From positions 31,804 through 95,803 of the forward strand of contig NZ_JAVRHO010000016.1 of NCBI RefSeq assembly GCF_031846515.1: a stretch of DNA of 64,000 nt, written 5' to 3'. This DNA comes from Autumnicola lenta. GTDB taxonomy: Bacteria > Bacteroidota > Bacteroidia > Flavobacteriales > Flavobacteriaceae. Shown piece after piece: positions 1-8,585 of the stretch (its first letter is position 1; every line of letters starts with the position of its first letter). Made by a program: the position numbers and the translations under genes. The notes beneath the pieces are model-generated. The model was not told the DNA's origin. It ran no database searches and worked only from the letters and a program-made list of their open reading frames with translations.

Positions 1-148
1 TCTATTGGAAAAAGGAATTATCCTGCTTTTTCTTGAAGGAAAAAGCCACAAGGAAATTGCTGAAATTATTGGAATAACAACCAGCAATGTAGGAACAAAG
101 ATTTCCAGAATTAAGGATAAATTAAAATCTGATATCACTAAAAAATAA
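1..148 (+). CDS. RNA polymerase sigma factor, sigma-70 family, C-terminal fragment
   Basis: The window opens inside this gene; 48 codons remain, read from base 2, and end at a TAA at 146-148. The visible peptide is a region-4-type helix-turn-helix with the pattern FLEGKSHKEIAEIIGIT followed by SNVGTKISRIKDKL, as in ECF sigma factors that bind the -35/-33 promoter element. Only four bases separate it from the next gene, a small membrane protein, so the two are probably one operon. In this phylum such pairs often contain an ECF sigma factor and a membrane-bound modulator. The subclass cannot be assigned because region 2 lies outside the window. Confidence 0.8.
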   Translation, partial: LLEKGIILLFLEGKSHKEIAEIIGITTSNVGTKISRIKDKLKSDITKK

Positions 149-152
149 AATT

Positions 153-755
153 ATGGAACTGGAAGAAATGAAGAATACCTGGGAGGAAATGAGTAAAAGA
201 TTGGAAAATCAGGAAATATTAACAAATCAAATCATAGAAAAAATGACAAAGGAAAAATACAACAGCAAATTTAACAAACTTCAGTTTTATGAAATTATAG
301 GTGCTGTGATATGCTACGGCAGTGCTTTATTTCTAATTGTCAGTTTTCAGAAACTAGATGAATGGTACTTAATGGTTTTTGGGGTAATAGCGCTGCTATC
401 GTTACTGGTATTGCCAGTGTTGGCTTTAAAGAAAATTGGCAACATGAAGAAACTGGACATCGCCAGTAACAGCTATAAAGACGTTTTAATTAAGTTTCAA
501 AAATCTAGAAACGATTTACTATTCACTCAAAAAATTATCTTTTATATAAGCTTAGTTTTAGCCGTTATAATTTTACCTGTCACTTCCAAGATTTTTAAAA
601 ATAAAGATCTTTTTGAAGCAGAAAATATTTCTAACATGTGGATTTACATTCCTGTACTTTTGATCTTCTTGTTCTTTCTTTCACATTGGGTTTTTAAAGG
701 TTACAGAAGTGCAACAAACGCTGCTGAAAATGCTTTAAAAGATTTGGATAATTAA
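153..755 (+). CDS. Four-helix inner-membrane protein, unknown function
   Basis: This 200-residue protein has a charged, probably coiled N-terminus (residues 1-45) and four hydrophobic segments at about 48-65, 72-92, 127-145 and 163-181. The N-terminal pattern ELEEMKNTWEEMSKRLENQ resembles small flavobacterial membrane proteins encoded next to sigma factors. It starts four bases after the sigma-factor stop codon, which suggests translational coupling and a role in sensing or sequestering that sigma factor. No zinc-finger anti-sigma motif is visible, so calling it an anti-sigma factor would be inference from position only. Confidence 0.75.
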   Translation: MELEEMKNTWEEMSKRLENQEILTNQIIEKMTKEKYNSKFNKLQFYEIIGAVICYGSALFLIVSFQKLDEWYLMVFGVIALLSLLVLPVLALKKIGNMKKLDIASNSYKDVLIKFQKSRNDLLFTQKIIFYISLVLAVIILPVTSKIFKNKDLFEAENISNMWIYIPVLLIFLFFLSHWVFKGYRSATNAAENALKDLDN

Positions 756-1356
756 TTATGAAAGATAAATAACAGGACATGAAAAGAATAGAATAGAATA
801 GTTTTCATTTACAACAAAAAATTTTTTAGTGGTTGTCACTCAATCCTGGGTTGTGCTTAGAGGAAACAGGGAGAAGATCTTTCTTCTTGTTTCTTGCAGC
901 GCAGTAGTCTTAATTTCACTTTTTCACTTATCTGCAGCCCGATGATTGTCATTTTTGAATGCTCTTATAAGTGGAGAGAGGAAAGTGGAAAGCCTGAAAC
1001 TGTAACCAAATCGCGTGAAACCCTGGCGGATTTATTTGGGGTCGAAATTGGTAATTTTCACTCCTTAACTTATTCGCTTTTTAACTCTTTTTCTCTGTAT
1101 AGGTCAATAATTGGCATTTTTTGCGTTGCTCTTAAAGTGTAGAGAGGAAAGTGGAAAGACTCTTCACTCTTCAATTCTTTTTCGCACCAGCGATAGCAGC
1201 GTAAAGCCCGCAGGAGCTTTTTGGCGACGAGGACTTGCAGCGTATAGCGCGGTGCTGTTGGAGCGTAGCGGAAACAGCAGGTGCCATAATGATTATTGGC
1301 CTTACGCATCGCTTTGTTGTGAAGATTGTTTAATTTTAAGCTATAAAAACAAAAAT
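756..1356. other. Gene-poor gap with direct repeats and a GC-rich block
   Basis: Six hundred bases without a convincing gene. Open frames here have no recognisable domain and one would only extend the dioxygenase gene upstream with low-quality sequence. The gap holds two related copies of a segment of about 46 bases (947-992 and 1112-1158) and a GC-rich block at about 1185-1285 that resembles the GC-rich intergenic repeats later in the window. No clear promoter was found for the dioxygenase downstream. Confidence 0.6.
947..1158. repeat. Pair of imperfect direct repeats
   Basis: Copies at 947-992 and 1112-1158 share the core AGAGAGGAAAGTGGAAAG and the preceding TGCTCTTA. They are separated by about 120 bases of unrelated sequence. 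Their origin is unknown; duplication of a small intergenic element is the simplest reading. Confidence 0.6.
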
Positions 1357-1899
1357 ATGGCTGTTAATAAACCTTTTAACCTTAATAAATGGATCGATCA
1401 AAACCGGCATACGCTTAAACCGCCGGTGGGGAACAAGAATCTTTACCGGGAGTCTGGTGATTATATTGTGATGGTGGTTGCGGGGCCAAATGCGCGGAAG
1501 GATTACCATTATAACGAAACTGAAGAGCTGTTTTACCAGTTGGAGGGAAATATAAGGGTGCATATTCAGGATAAAGGGGAAAAAAGGACAATGGAATTAG
1601 GGCCCGGGGATATGTATCTTAATCCGGGGAAAGTGCCGCATTCTCCCGTTCGCGATGAAGGTTCTATTGGGCTGGTTGTGGAACGGAAAAGGAAAAATGA
1701 GAGCGGAAAGGACGGACTTTTATGGTTTTGTGATAATTGCAACAACAAGCTTTATGAGGTTTATTTCCCGTTACATGATATTGAAAAGGACTTTTTGAAA
1801 CATTTTAAGCATTTCTACGGAAGTAAAGAATTGCGGACTTGCGATAACTGCGGGGAAGTGATGCCTGTAGACCCGAGGTTTGTGGCAGATGAGGAGTAG
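1357..1899 (+). CDS. nbaC: 3-hydroxyanthranilate 3,4-dioxygenase
   Basis: This 180-residue cupin enzyme opens the ring of 3-hydroxyanthranilate in the kynurenine route of tryptophan degradation and quinolinate/NAD synthesis. The catalytic iron ligands are visible as H51, E57 and H95. The second, rubredoxin-like metal site typical of bacterial enzymes is intact as C125-x2-C128 and C162-x2-C165. These positions match those I recall for the Cupriavidus enzyme. I chose the ATG at 1357 because it gives the family N-terminus; the open frame continues upstream to 1111 but that part has no family similarity. No other kynurenine-pathway gene is adjacent, so it appears to stand alone. Confidence 0.93.
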   Translation: MAVNKPFNLNKWIDQNRHTLKPPVGNKNLYRESGDYIVMVVAGPNARKDYHYNETEELFYQLEGNIRVHIQDKGEKRTMELGPGDMYLNPGKVPHSPVRDEGSIGLVVERKRKNESGKDGLLWFCDNCNNKLYEVYFPLHDIEKDFLKHFKHFYGSKELRTCDNCGEVMPVDPRFVADEE

Positions 1900-1958
1900 A
1901 TTTTTTTTAAAGGTAAAATTTTTATAGAATCTTAAATATTCTTAAACATTGGCGGCTG

Positions 1959-1981
1959 CTAAATTATATTCCGTAATTTAG
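1959..1981. promoter_or_regulatory. Perfect 8-bp inverted repeat upstream of the DUF1232 gene
   Basis: CTAAATTA, seven bases, then TAATTTAG, ending 28 bases before the start codon at 2010. It could be an operator or a 5' leader hairpin. There is no T-tract after it, so it is not a typical terminator. Confidence 0.4.
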
Positions 1982-2009
1982 GGAATGAGTATAATTTAAA
2001 AAATAGAAT

Positions 2010-2450
2010 ATGAGCTTGTTTTCCAAAGGAAATGCTGAAGAGGAACATAATAAAAGGCAGAAGAACTTCAAAAAAAAGGATATAGATAAAGTTATAGCTG
2101 AAGAGGAAAAGATAAAATCTAAATTTGAAAGTAAGGGCACACTGAGTCGGTATTTTGGGGATGTGCAAATTTTATTTTCAATGGTGAGGGATTATGCCAA
2201 TGGAAGCTACAGAGAAATGCCCTGGAATATTATTGCTTCTGTGGGGGGCGCTTTGCTTTATGTACTTTCGCCTATAGATATAATTCCAGACTTTATTCCC
2301 GTTATAGGTTACCTGGATGATGCTGCTGTAGTGGCTTTTTGCCTTAACCTTATTGAAAAAGATCTTGCTGCTTACAAAGTGTGGAAAAACGGTGGTGTAG
2401 CTGATTCTGATTCTGGTTCTTCAGATCAAACAGAGCCGATAAGTTCGTAG
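2010..2450 (+). CDS. YkvA family protein (DUF1232)
   Basis: This 146-residue protein has a highly charged N-terminus (1-45) and the hallmark DUF1232 segment at about 72-115, including SPIDIIPDFIPVIGYLDD (87-104), which probably forms a membrane-associated helical hairpin. The family is widespread and its biochemical role is not established. A Ser/Asp-rich tail follows. The gene is monocistronic and converges on the ABM-domain gene, with which its last 25 bases overlap in antisense. A perfect dyad lies just upstream of its start. Confidence 0.85.
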   Translation: MSLFSKGNAEEEHNKRQKNFKKKDIDKVIAEEEKIKSKFESKGTLSRYFGDVQILFSMVRDYANGSYREMPWNIIASVGGALLYVLSPIDIIPDFIPVIGYLDDAAVVAFCLNLIEKDLAAYKVWKNGGVADSDSGSSDQTEPISS

Positions 2451-2731
2451 TGCCGGACTTCCCGATCAAAACTGTGCATCATATTTTGAGCTTTTTCTGA
2501 AACAACCGCAAGCTGGATATTTTCTCCGGAAAAAGCTCTTATGGCTTCTTTAGAAGTCCATTCCGAAATAAAAAGATATTCGGGGAAATCCCCAACTTCC
2601 CTGCGGTTGATACTCGCGCCAAGAAAACCGTCCAGAGTGGATAAATGTGGCAGAACTTCCTCTTTAAGATATTTTACGTAATTACCTTCTTCTTCTCGTT
2701 TTATCCTGCAGGACCAATGTCTGGATATCAT
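2426..2731 (-). CDS. Antibiotic biosynthesis monooxygenase (ABM) domain protein
   Basis: A 101-residue single-domain protein with the dimeric ferredoxin-like fold pattern of ABM/YgiN-like proteins: an N-terminal strand (SRHWSCRIKREEEGNYVKYL), a central GFLGASINRRE strand, a FPEYLFISEWTSKEAI strand-helix and a C-terminal AREVRHYEL-like strand. Members act as small oxygenases, haem-degrading enzymes or stress proteins, and the substrate cannot be read from the sequence. The 3' end overlaps the converging DUF1232 gene by 25 bases. It lies 22 bases downstream of the beta-barrel gene on the same strand, so the two may be cotranscribed. Confidence 0.8.
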   Translation of the reverse strand: MISRHWSCRIKREEEGNYVKYLKEEVLPHLSTLDGFLGASINRREVGDFPEYLFISEWTSKEAIRAFSGENIQLAVVSEKAQNMMHSFDREVRHYELIGSV

Positions 2732-2753
2732 CTTTGCTGAAATTTTTGATAAT

Positions 2754-3302
2754 TTAAAATCGATAGCCTACGCTGAAGCCGGCGTTAAATTCCAATGCAG
2801 AAAATCTCTCTTTTACCTCGTTACTGAAGTTTCTTCCGATATTTGCAAAAGGGCCCAGTACAAAAGTGTCGTTGAAATTCCATTTGTAGCCGCCGCCAAT
2901 ACCTATAATAAAAGCGTCCATATCTGTAACCTGCCGCACATCATTGTCTGCGATCTGCACCACTTCTGTAAATTCTCCTGTTCTTAATTTAGCAAAAGGA
3001 TTTACATATAGTCCCGAACCGGCACTTTCTGTTCCAAAATAAAAGTTATATCCAAGCATGAAACTGGTGGTATTAAACTGTCGGGAATTTTTTTCTGAAT
3101 GGTAATTCATCCGGTCATTGAAAAGGATTTGTGCATCAATGGACTGGTTGTAATCAAGAAAAAATTCGTAACCTACTTCTACAGATGCGATAGCAATAGT
3201 ATTCCCGATGTTGAGCTTTACTTCATTTTGCATATAATCTATCTGTGCGAAACCGTTTTGCATGATAAAAAAACCTGCAATGGCTAAAATAATCTTTTTC
3301 AT
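2754..3302 (-). CDS. Small outer-membrane beta-barrel protein
   Basis: This 182-residue protein has a clear signal peptide (MKKIILAIAGFFIMQNGFAQ, cleavage after about residue 19). Alternating aromatic and hydrophobic strands follow, separated by polar turns, and it ends in GYRF, a C-terminal aromatic typical of outer-membrane barrels. It resembles the OmpA/OprF-like or porin-family barrels of Bacteroidetes. It probably sits in the outer membrane; a specific cargo cannot be inferred. It is transcribed toward the ABM gene. Confidence 0.75.
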   Translation of the reverse strand: MKKIILAIAGFFIMQNGFAQIDYMQNEVKLNIGNTIAIASVEVGYEFFLDYNQSIDAQILFNDRMNYHSEKNSRQFNTTSFMLGYNFYFGTESAGSGLYVNPFAKLRTGEFTEVVQIADNDVRQVTDMDAFIIGIGGGYKWNFNDTFVLGPFANIGRNFSNEVKERFSALEFNAGFSVGYRF

Positions 3303-3366
3303 AGCTTTTTCGTTTTTATAAAAGTAGGAACTATTTTTTATTTGAGGTTAAAGATGCTACAAAGAA

Positions 3367-3391
3367 AAACCGCTCCAGTTAGAAGCGGTTT
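3367..3391 (-). terminator. Rho-independent terminator of the desaturase gene
   Basis: Perfect 8-bp stem AAACCGCT/AGCGGTTT with a 9-base loop. Read on the minus strand it is followed by a T-rich stretch. It lies 25 bases past the desaturase stop codon. Confidence 0.85.
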
Positions 3392-3415
3392 CTGTTTTTA
3401 ATTATTCATGCAGGA

Positions 3416-4420
3416 TTAAAGTGTACCATTAGGCGCTACCCATTTAAACTGGTGCTGATCTTTTGGTACAGCAATACGATCTGCAATACGTGCCATTCTA
3501 TCTGGCATTTTCATTAAATAATCCCTCGCTTTTTCTGCTTCATCTGTTAGCGAAGTCATTTTATCAATCTCCCAATAACTATTCAATTTTCTTAAAATTT
3601 CGATATAATCATAGGTCGTATAAACTCCCAGACGTTGAGCAGCATTGGAGAAATTTTCAAAAGCTGAAGCGATATCATCTCCAGATTCCCTTATGAATTG
3701 TGCAGGCATTACGATCTTTTTCTTCATCATATCCTGGAAAGCAAGCATCATCTCACTAGGATCGTGCTCAAAAATTGTTTTTACAAACTCACGGTATGCC
3801 ATGTAATGTCTCATCTCGTCACCTGCAATAATGTTACACATTTTGGCGAGCATCTTATTTCCCTTTTTCTTAGCCAGCTGTCCTACACGTTTGTGGGAAA
3901 TATTTGTAGCCAGTTCCTGAAAACTGGTATATACAAAGTTACGATAGGGATCCCTTCCGGTCCCAATATCAAATCCATCGTTAATAAGGTGCTGTGTGGT
4001 CTTTTCGATTTCCCTCATGTCCACCCTTCCGGAGAGATATAAATATTTGTTAAGTGTGTCGCCGTGGCGGTTTTCTTCTCCGGTCCAGTGGCGAACCCAT
4101 TTGGCCCAGCTATTTTGTTCTCCTCTGGAAGCACCGTGTTGTTTTACCCCCTCCATATCCATTAACCAGGATTCGTAGGTAGGCAGGGCTTCTTCGGTAA
4201 CCATATCGGCCACCAATACCACCCAAAAATCGTATCCCAGCTCTTTTGCTTCTTCCCTTATTTGGATGATCTCCTCGTTGTAATTTTCATTCTGAAGATT
4301 GGGTAGAAGATCTGTAGGTTGCCAGATATCGTCAACAGGTATAAGGTACTTATCTATAAAACCGTCAACAGATTTCTCTACGGTTTTCATTACTTCTAAT
4401 CGAACATTCTCTAAAGCCAT
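3416..4420 (-). CDS. Acyl-ACP desaturase
   Basis: This 334-residue soluble diiron enzyme of the stearoyl-ACP desaturase family introduces a cis double bond into acyl chains carried by ACP, using oxygen and ferredoxin. Both iron-binding repeats are present: EENRH (115-119, inside WTGEENRHGD) and DEMRH (201-205), with additional carboxylates at E76/E77 and E169. The length matches the family. It is monocistronic with its own terminator downstream. The likely role is membrane unsaturation. The upstream region (4421-4595) contains an AT-rich imperfect dyad built on CAATTG but no confident promoter. Confidence 0.92.
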   Translation of the reverse strand: MALENVRLEVMKTVEKSVDGFIDKYLIPVDDIWQPTDLLPNLQNENYNEEIIQIREEAKELGYDFWVVLVADMVTEEALPTYESWLMDMEGVKQHGASRGEQNSWAKWVRHWTGEENRHGDTLNKYLYLSGRVDMREIEKTTQHLINDGFDIGTGRDPYRNFVYTSFQELATNISHKRVGQLAKKKGNKMLAKMCNIIAGDEMRHYMAYREFVKTIFEHDPSEMMLAFQDMMKKKIVMPAQFIRESGDDIASAFENFSNAAQRLGVYTTYDYIEILRKLNSYWEIDKMTSLTDEAEKARDYLMKMPDRMARIADRIAVPKDQHQFKWVAPNGTL

Positions 4421-4595
4421 TTTTCTTCTCTATAATTGCAATTGGACATTATAAACTGTGCAATTGTGTGTGATTTTTTCCTCTAGAATATCTTAACGCT
4501 ATAGTTACAGATGTTGCTCTGTGACTTCATTTTCAGTTAAAGACATTGAGGTTCAAAGATATGAATATGTTAACAGAGTCTATAATAAAAAACTC

Positions 4596-5324
4596 TTAAT
4601 TTCTGCCGTTTTCATTGGGGTAGAGCTCATGTATAGGATCACTTTGCCATATTTCTTTGGTGTTTACCTCTATAGCAGAGAGTTTGCCCTTAAAAGCTGC
4701 ACCGGTATCAATATTCCATACGCCTGCTTTGTGAAAAGGAGTTGATTCATCTATACGTGTAACCGGGGTATGGCCAATATAAATTTCTTCAAAAAGCTGA
4801 AGCCTCTTCGGGTAATATTTATGAGATCTTTGCATCGCGGGATCAAGGGCAAGTACCATTTCCCATAACGTCCGGTCCCAGTAGTAGCCTGTGTTATGAT
4901 ATTCACTTAGTGGCCCGTGAAGATTGGTGAAACCTGCGTGTACAAAAAGCCTGTTTTGTTTATCAATGTAATAATTCATCATCTGATCAAAAAACTCGAT
5001 ATGCGCTTTTTTTTCTTCTGAAGTCAAATTCCTGTACGCATCCATACTGGACTGGCCGCCGTGCTGTAGCCATTGTTCATTTAGTTCTCCTGTTTTTAGC
5101 CAACGGTGGGCAAGATCGTCGTGGTTACCACGAATAAAAATACAGGTGTTTTGTTTCGCAAGTTCAATAAGGTAAGAAACGACATTGGCAGAATCACTCC
5201 AGCCATCCACATAATCACCCAAAAAAATAATTTCGTCTTCCGGAGTAATATCCACTCTTTTAAGAAGCTGAACGAGCGCCTTTAATCCTCCATGAATATC
5301 ACCTATTGCTATCTTCCTGCTCAT
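4596..5324 (-). CDS. Metallophosphoesterase, PPP-type serine/threonine phosphatase
   Basis: A 242-residue phosphatase of the calcineurin-like fold with the full set of metal-binding motifs: GDIHG (8-12), GDYVDG (36-41), RGNHD (65-69), VHAG (128-131) and GHTP (184-187). This is the bacterial PrpA/PrpE-like arrangement, which dephosphorylates phosphoproteins or small phosphoesters; the substrate is unknown. Its start codon directly abuts the stop codon of the AlbA_2 gene upstream, so the two are almost certainly cotranscribed and perhaps coupled in translation. Confidence 0.88.
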   Translation of the reverse strand: MSRKIAIGDIHGGLKALVQLLKRVDITPEDEIIFLGDYVDGWSDSANVVSYLIELAKQNTCIFIRGNHDDLAHRWLKTGELNEQWLQHGGQSSMDAYRNLTSEEKKAHIEFFDQMMNYYIDKQNRLFVHAGFTNLHGPLSEYHNTGYYWDRTLWEMVLALDPAMQRSHKYYPKRLQLFEEIYIGHTPVTRIDESTPFHKAGVWNIDTGAAFKGKLSAIEVNTKEIWQSDPIHELYPNENGRN

Positions 5325-6461
5325 TTAATTATATTTTACTTTTCTCAAGATACGCATACTCTCTTTATAAGAATGGTATACCTGTGGACTATATTTCTTC
5401 AAATAAGGCTTTGCTTCTTGAAGTTTATTTATAGCATCTTCAAAGTTATTCAAATAACATAATAAATAAGTAGAAGGTAAGCTCCTTAAATCTTTTTCCT
5501 GAAATTTATTTAGAGGTAAACTTTGCTTTAACCGCTGGATAAGCGCATTGTTGATGTTATAAATATGATGTAAGGTTTTTTGATCAAATTTTGGCGGATT
5601 AAAAAGTAATTTACTTTGTATCTCATAACTCGCATTATCCCTAAACTCTATACATACTTCTTCCAGCGGGTAATATTTAAAACTGTCGTGCAGCCCCAGG
5701 TGGACATATTCAATGATTCTGAAAGAATCCTCTTCTACGTTTATGCTCACTTCATCTAAATCTGAATAAAATAATTTTACCTGCTCGTTAATTAACTCAA
5801 TATCTACCCGGGAAAAGTAAATAGAGTCCTTGCCATTTTTCTGTTTTCCTGCCCAACAAACCACAAAGTACTCTTTAAAAACTTTATAAGTCGGATTAAA
5901 GTCCTGACGCTTTCTCATAAAATCAAAAACCCCGTCCAAAGTGAGTTCAATATTATTTTGCGCGTGGTTTTCTATGGAAGCAACTATCTGCGAGTTTACA
6001 TCTTCAATTTTAATATCAAAATCTTTGGGCATGCTTATACTACCATCACGCAGAAAAATTGAACCGCCGTAGTATTTCCAGATATTTTTCCGCAGTGAAC
6101 AAATTTTGCCGTGATTGGGCCTGATGGTCACCAAACCTACCACAAGATGATCTGGCAAATGCGGAAAAGGAATATTCTCATAACTGATAATCGGCGGGTT
6201 CTGAAGATAGGCATTCACCAGGTTCTGAATTTTGCTGTCATCAAAAAAGTCGATGCCCACAATATTATTATCTTCATCTTCCACACCAATTACGATATAG
6301 GAATTGTTTTCGGGATTAGAATTTGAAAGCGCACAAACGTGTTTTAAAAACTTAGCCTTACCTTCTTTTTCGCCAAGATTAAGCCGTAACTTCTTATCAT
6401 AAAAGCTATTCTCGTCATTATGCGCAAGCAGGTTTTTTATTAAAAGACGTTTGTTGATCAT
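5325..6461 (-). CDS. AlbA_2 (Schlafen-like) domain protein
   Basis: This 378-residue protein has an N-terminal AlbA_2/Schlafen-type domain (about residues 10-150), recognised from YIVIGVEDEDNNIVGID and the following FPHLPDHLVVGLVTI strand. AlbA_2 domains occur in putative nucleic-acid-binding or ATP-binding regulators and in some defence proteins. The C-terminal 220 residues are charged, without a domain I can name, and may include helical repeats. It is the first gene of a two-gene unit with the phosphatase. Function unknown. Confidence 0.7.
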   Translation of the reverse strand: MINKRLLIKNLLAHNDENSFYDKKLRLNLGEKEGKAKFLKHVCALSNSNPENNSYIVIGVEDEDNNIVGIDFFDDSKIQNLVNAYLQNPPIISYENIPFPHLPDHLVVGLVTIRPNHGKICSLRKNIWKYYGGSIFLRDGSISMPKDFDIKIEDVNSQIVASIENHAQNNIELTLDGVFDFMRKRQDFNPTYKVFKEYFVVCWAGKQKNGKDSIYFSRVDIELINEQVKLFYSDLDEVSINVEEDSFRIIEYVHLGLHDSFKYYPLEEVCIEFRDNASYEIQSKLLFNPPKFDQKTLHHIYNINNALIQRLKQSLPLNKFQEKDLRSLPSTYLLCYLNNFEDAINKLQEAKPYLKKYSPQVYHSYKESMRILRKVKYN

Positions 6462-6497
6462 GTAGAGAATTCTCTATTAATCTATTTCTATTAATTA

Positions 6498-6816
6498 TTA
6501 GTCGAATTTGGATCCTCTTCTATCCGACTTCTTCAGATAATTGATAAATTTCGATATTTGTTCGTTTAATTTTTCAGATTCGGAGTAAAATTTATTGAAT
6601 TCTGCTTCAGATAAATATGATCTGTCGAGGCATCTCTGCAATTGCGCTCTTGTTTCGCTATTTGAACCTCTTGCAAAGCCAGGGAACTGTATAAATTCCT
6701 TGTTCCCGCCTCTTCCAAAACCTTCTGCAATATTATCTTAAAGACCAGATATTCTGGCATTGAACACGAGCCGCTTTATAAATTTCTAAATCTTCAAAAC
6801 GATCATAATGAGCCAT
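6498..6816 (-). pseudogene. Four-helix-bundle protein (S23/IVS-like), frameshifted with internal deletion
   Basis: On the minus strand an ATG at 6816 opens MAHYDRFEDLEIYKAAR, the standard N-terminus of the bacterial four-helix-bundle family first known from 23S rRNA intervening sequences. After about 26 codons the frame hits TAA. In the next frame the second half of the family follows: DNIAEGFGRGGNKEFIQF, then SNSETRAQLQRCLDRSYL, to a stop at 6498-6500. About 20-25 residues between the first and second helices are missing, so a deletion that is not a multiple of three has inactivated the gene. Intact relatives are about 120 residues. Confidence 0.85.
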
Positions 6817-6851
6817 AAGAATAAGTAATAGTAATAAAAAAAAAGAAATAT

Positions 6852-7601
6852 TTACTCCTTGTCTACAATAGTGCTACTGGCCTGGGCAGTACACATCACC
6901 ATAAGATCTGCAATATTTATATGAGAGGGTCTTGTCACTACAAACCTTATGATATCGGCAACATCTTCAGGTTGTAACGGTTTAAATCCTTCATAGACTT
7001 TCTGTGCTTTTTCTTTATCTCCTTTAAACCGAACTTCGCTGAACTCAGTTTCGACCATTCCGGGATTAATAGCTCCTACACGGATTCCTTTTCCGTTCAG
7101 GTCAATTCGCATTCCCTGGGTTATTGCATCTACCGCATGTTTACTGGCGCAATAGACGTTTCCGTTGGGATAAACCTCTTTCCCTGCGGTAGATCCAATA
7201 TTGATAATGTGTCCCGAAGCCCGCGCTATCATCTTCGGAATAATTGCTTTGGAAACATAAAGCAGTCCTTTTACATTAATATCCATCATCGCATCCCAAT
7301 CTTCTACATTTCCATCCTGAATAGGGTCCAGGCCATGTGCGTTTCCTGCATTATTAATCAGGATATCGATATTTGCCAAATCTGAAGGCAGACCTTCAAT
7401 GCTGCTGAATACTTCTTCTTTATTACGTATATCAAAAGTAAGGAGGTGAATATTGGACTTGTCATCCAGTTCTTGCTTCAGCTCTTCCAGCTTTTCCTTT
7501 CTCCTTCCGCAGAGGATGAGGTTAAAACCTTCTTCAGCAAAGATTTTAGCCGTTGCTTTGCCTATTCCGCTAGAGGCTCCTGTAATTAATGCAGTTTTCA
7601 T
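6852..7601 (-). CDS. Short-chain dehydrogenase/reductase (YdfG-like)
   Basis: This 249-residue classical SDR has the cofactor motif TGASSGIG (7-14), the structural motif NNAG (83-86), the catalytic serine in GSTAG (S137) and YCASK (Y150, K154). The pattern CGRRKEKLEE after the second strand suggests NADP(H) preference. The overall sequence resembles YdfG-like 3-hydroxy acid/serine dehydrogenases, but SDR substrates cannot be read reliably from sequence. It stands alone between the four-helix pseudogene and the divergent DUF4382 gene. Confidence 0.88.
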   Translation of the reverse strand: MKTALITGASSGIGKATAKIFAEEGFNLILCGRRKEKLEELKQELDDKSNIHLLTFDIRNKEEVFSSIEGLPSDLANIDILINNAGNAHGLDPIQDGNVEDWDAMMDINVKGLLYVSKAIIPKMIARASGHIINIGSTAGKEVYPNGNVYCASKHAVDAITQGMRIDLNGKGIRVGAINPGMVETEFSEVRFKGDKEKAQKVYEGFKPLQPEDVADIIRFVVTRPSHINIADLMVMCTAQASSTIVDKE

Positions 7602-7745
7602 ATAATTTTTGTGTCTAAAATAATAAAGTATTTCTTCGGAATTAAAAAAGTTGGATTAACTCCTGTTAAATTTCGTTAATCTTCCTGAAGTAACAAAATT
7701 AGTAGCGAAAATCGCCGTTATCCCACCAAATCAATTAAAAACTAA

Positions 7746-8561
7746 ATGAATATGACCCTAACAAATTTGAAAATGAAGAGTGCTCTTGTATTGAGTTTTC
7801 TGGCTTTTACACTGTTTAGCTGTAGTGATGATGACAATGGTAGTGCCGGAGAAGGTAAAGCGCAAATAACGGTAAGTATTACAGATGCCCCGGGAGATTA
7901 TGATGCTGTATTTATAGATGTGCAGGATGTGATGATTAAAACAGATATGGACGGTACAGACGATGAAGGTTGGGAAAGTCTTGGTGATGTAAATACGGGC
8001 AGGTACGACCTGCTTGAGTTAACAGGAGGAGTTTCTCAGGTTCTTGCAGATGTGGATGTGCCAGCCGGGTATCTTGGGCAAATAAGGTTGGTGCTTGGTA
8101 CAGACAATGCAATTGTTGTTGATGGTGAAGAAAGTGCTATTGCCGTGCCCAGCGCGCAGCAGTCTGGATTAAAACTTAACGTGAACCAGGAACTGGAAGC
8201 GGGAGAGCATTATGCTTTTCTTTTGGATTTTGACGTAGAAGAATCTGTAGTAAGACAGGGTAATGGAGGATTTTCTCTTAAACCTGTAATCAGGGTTTCT
8301 GCTCAGGCTGGTGCCAGTTCTATAATCGGGGAAGTTCACCCTTCAGATTCCAGGAGTCTTGTAAGGGCGCAAAATGCTTCTACTACTATTTCCGCTTATA
8401 CAGATTTGGAAGGTAATTTTAAATTACATGGTGTACCTGCCGGAACTTATAAAATTACAGTCATTCCAGATGTGGCATCAAATTTGCCAAATTTCGAAAA
8501 GGATAACGTGGTGGTTAAAGCCGGCGAAATGGTTGACCTGGAAACGCTTTTTATAGATTAA
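7746..8561 (+). CDS. DUF4382 lipoprotein with C-terminal carboxypeptidase-regulatory-like domain
   Basis: A 271-residue surface lipoprotein. A hydrophobic signal ends in LFSC (C26 from this start) followed by SDDD, a lipobox and an acidic stretch that in Bacteroidetes can direct lipoproteins to the cell surface. The DUF4382 domain follows (about 38-180; ITVSITDAPGDYDAVFIDV), then a small prealbumin-like fold (about 185-271; GEVHPSD ... YTDLEGNFKLHGVPAGTYK). A second in-frame ATG nine codons in (7773) could be the true start. A strong hairpin terminator follows the gene, so it is probably monocistronic. Ligand unknown. Confidence 0.85.
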   Translation: MNMTLTNLKMKSALVLSFLAFTLFSCSDDDNGSAGEGKAQITVSITDAPGDYDAVFIDVQDVMIKTDMDGTDDEGWESLGDVNTGRYDLLELTGGVSQVLADVDVPAGYLGQIRLVLGTDNAIVVDGEESAIAVPSAQQSGLKLNVNQELEAGEHYAFLLDFDVEESVVRQGNGGFSLKPVIRVSAQAGASSIIGEVHPSDSRSLVRAQNASTTISAYTDLEGNFKLHGVPAGTYKITVIPDVASNLPNFEKDNVVVKAGEMVDLETLFID

Positions 8562-8585
8562 GCTTTTCAAATTTAAAAAACCTTT

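Noticed and set aside
894..1309. Open frames of about 80 residues on both strands (894-1142, 1070-1309)
   Set aside because: They cross direct repeats and a GC-rich block, have no domain, and mirror each other; treated as non-coding.
1111..1356. Upstream extension of the dioxygenase frame
   Set aside because: The added 82 residues lack family similarity, while the ATG at 1357 places metal ligands at the standard positions H51, E57 and H95.
4421..4595. CAATTG-based dyad as a TetR-type operator of the desaturase gene
   Set aside because: The arms are short and AT-rich and no regulator gene is adjacent; insufficient support.
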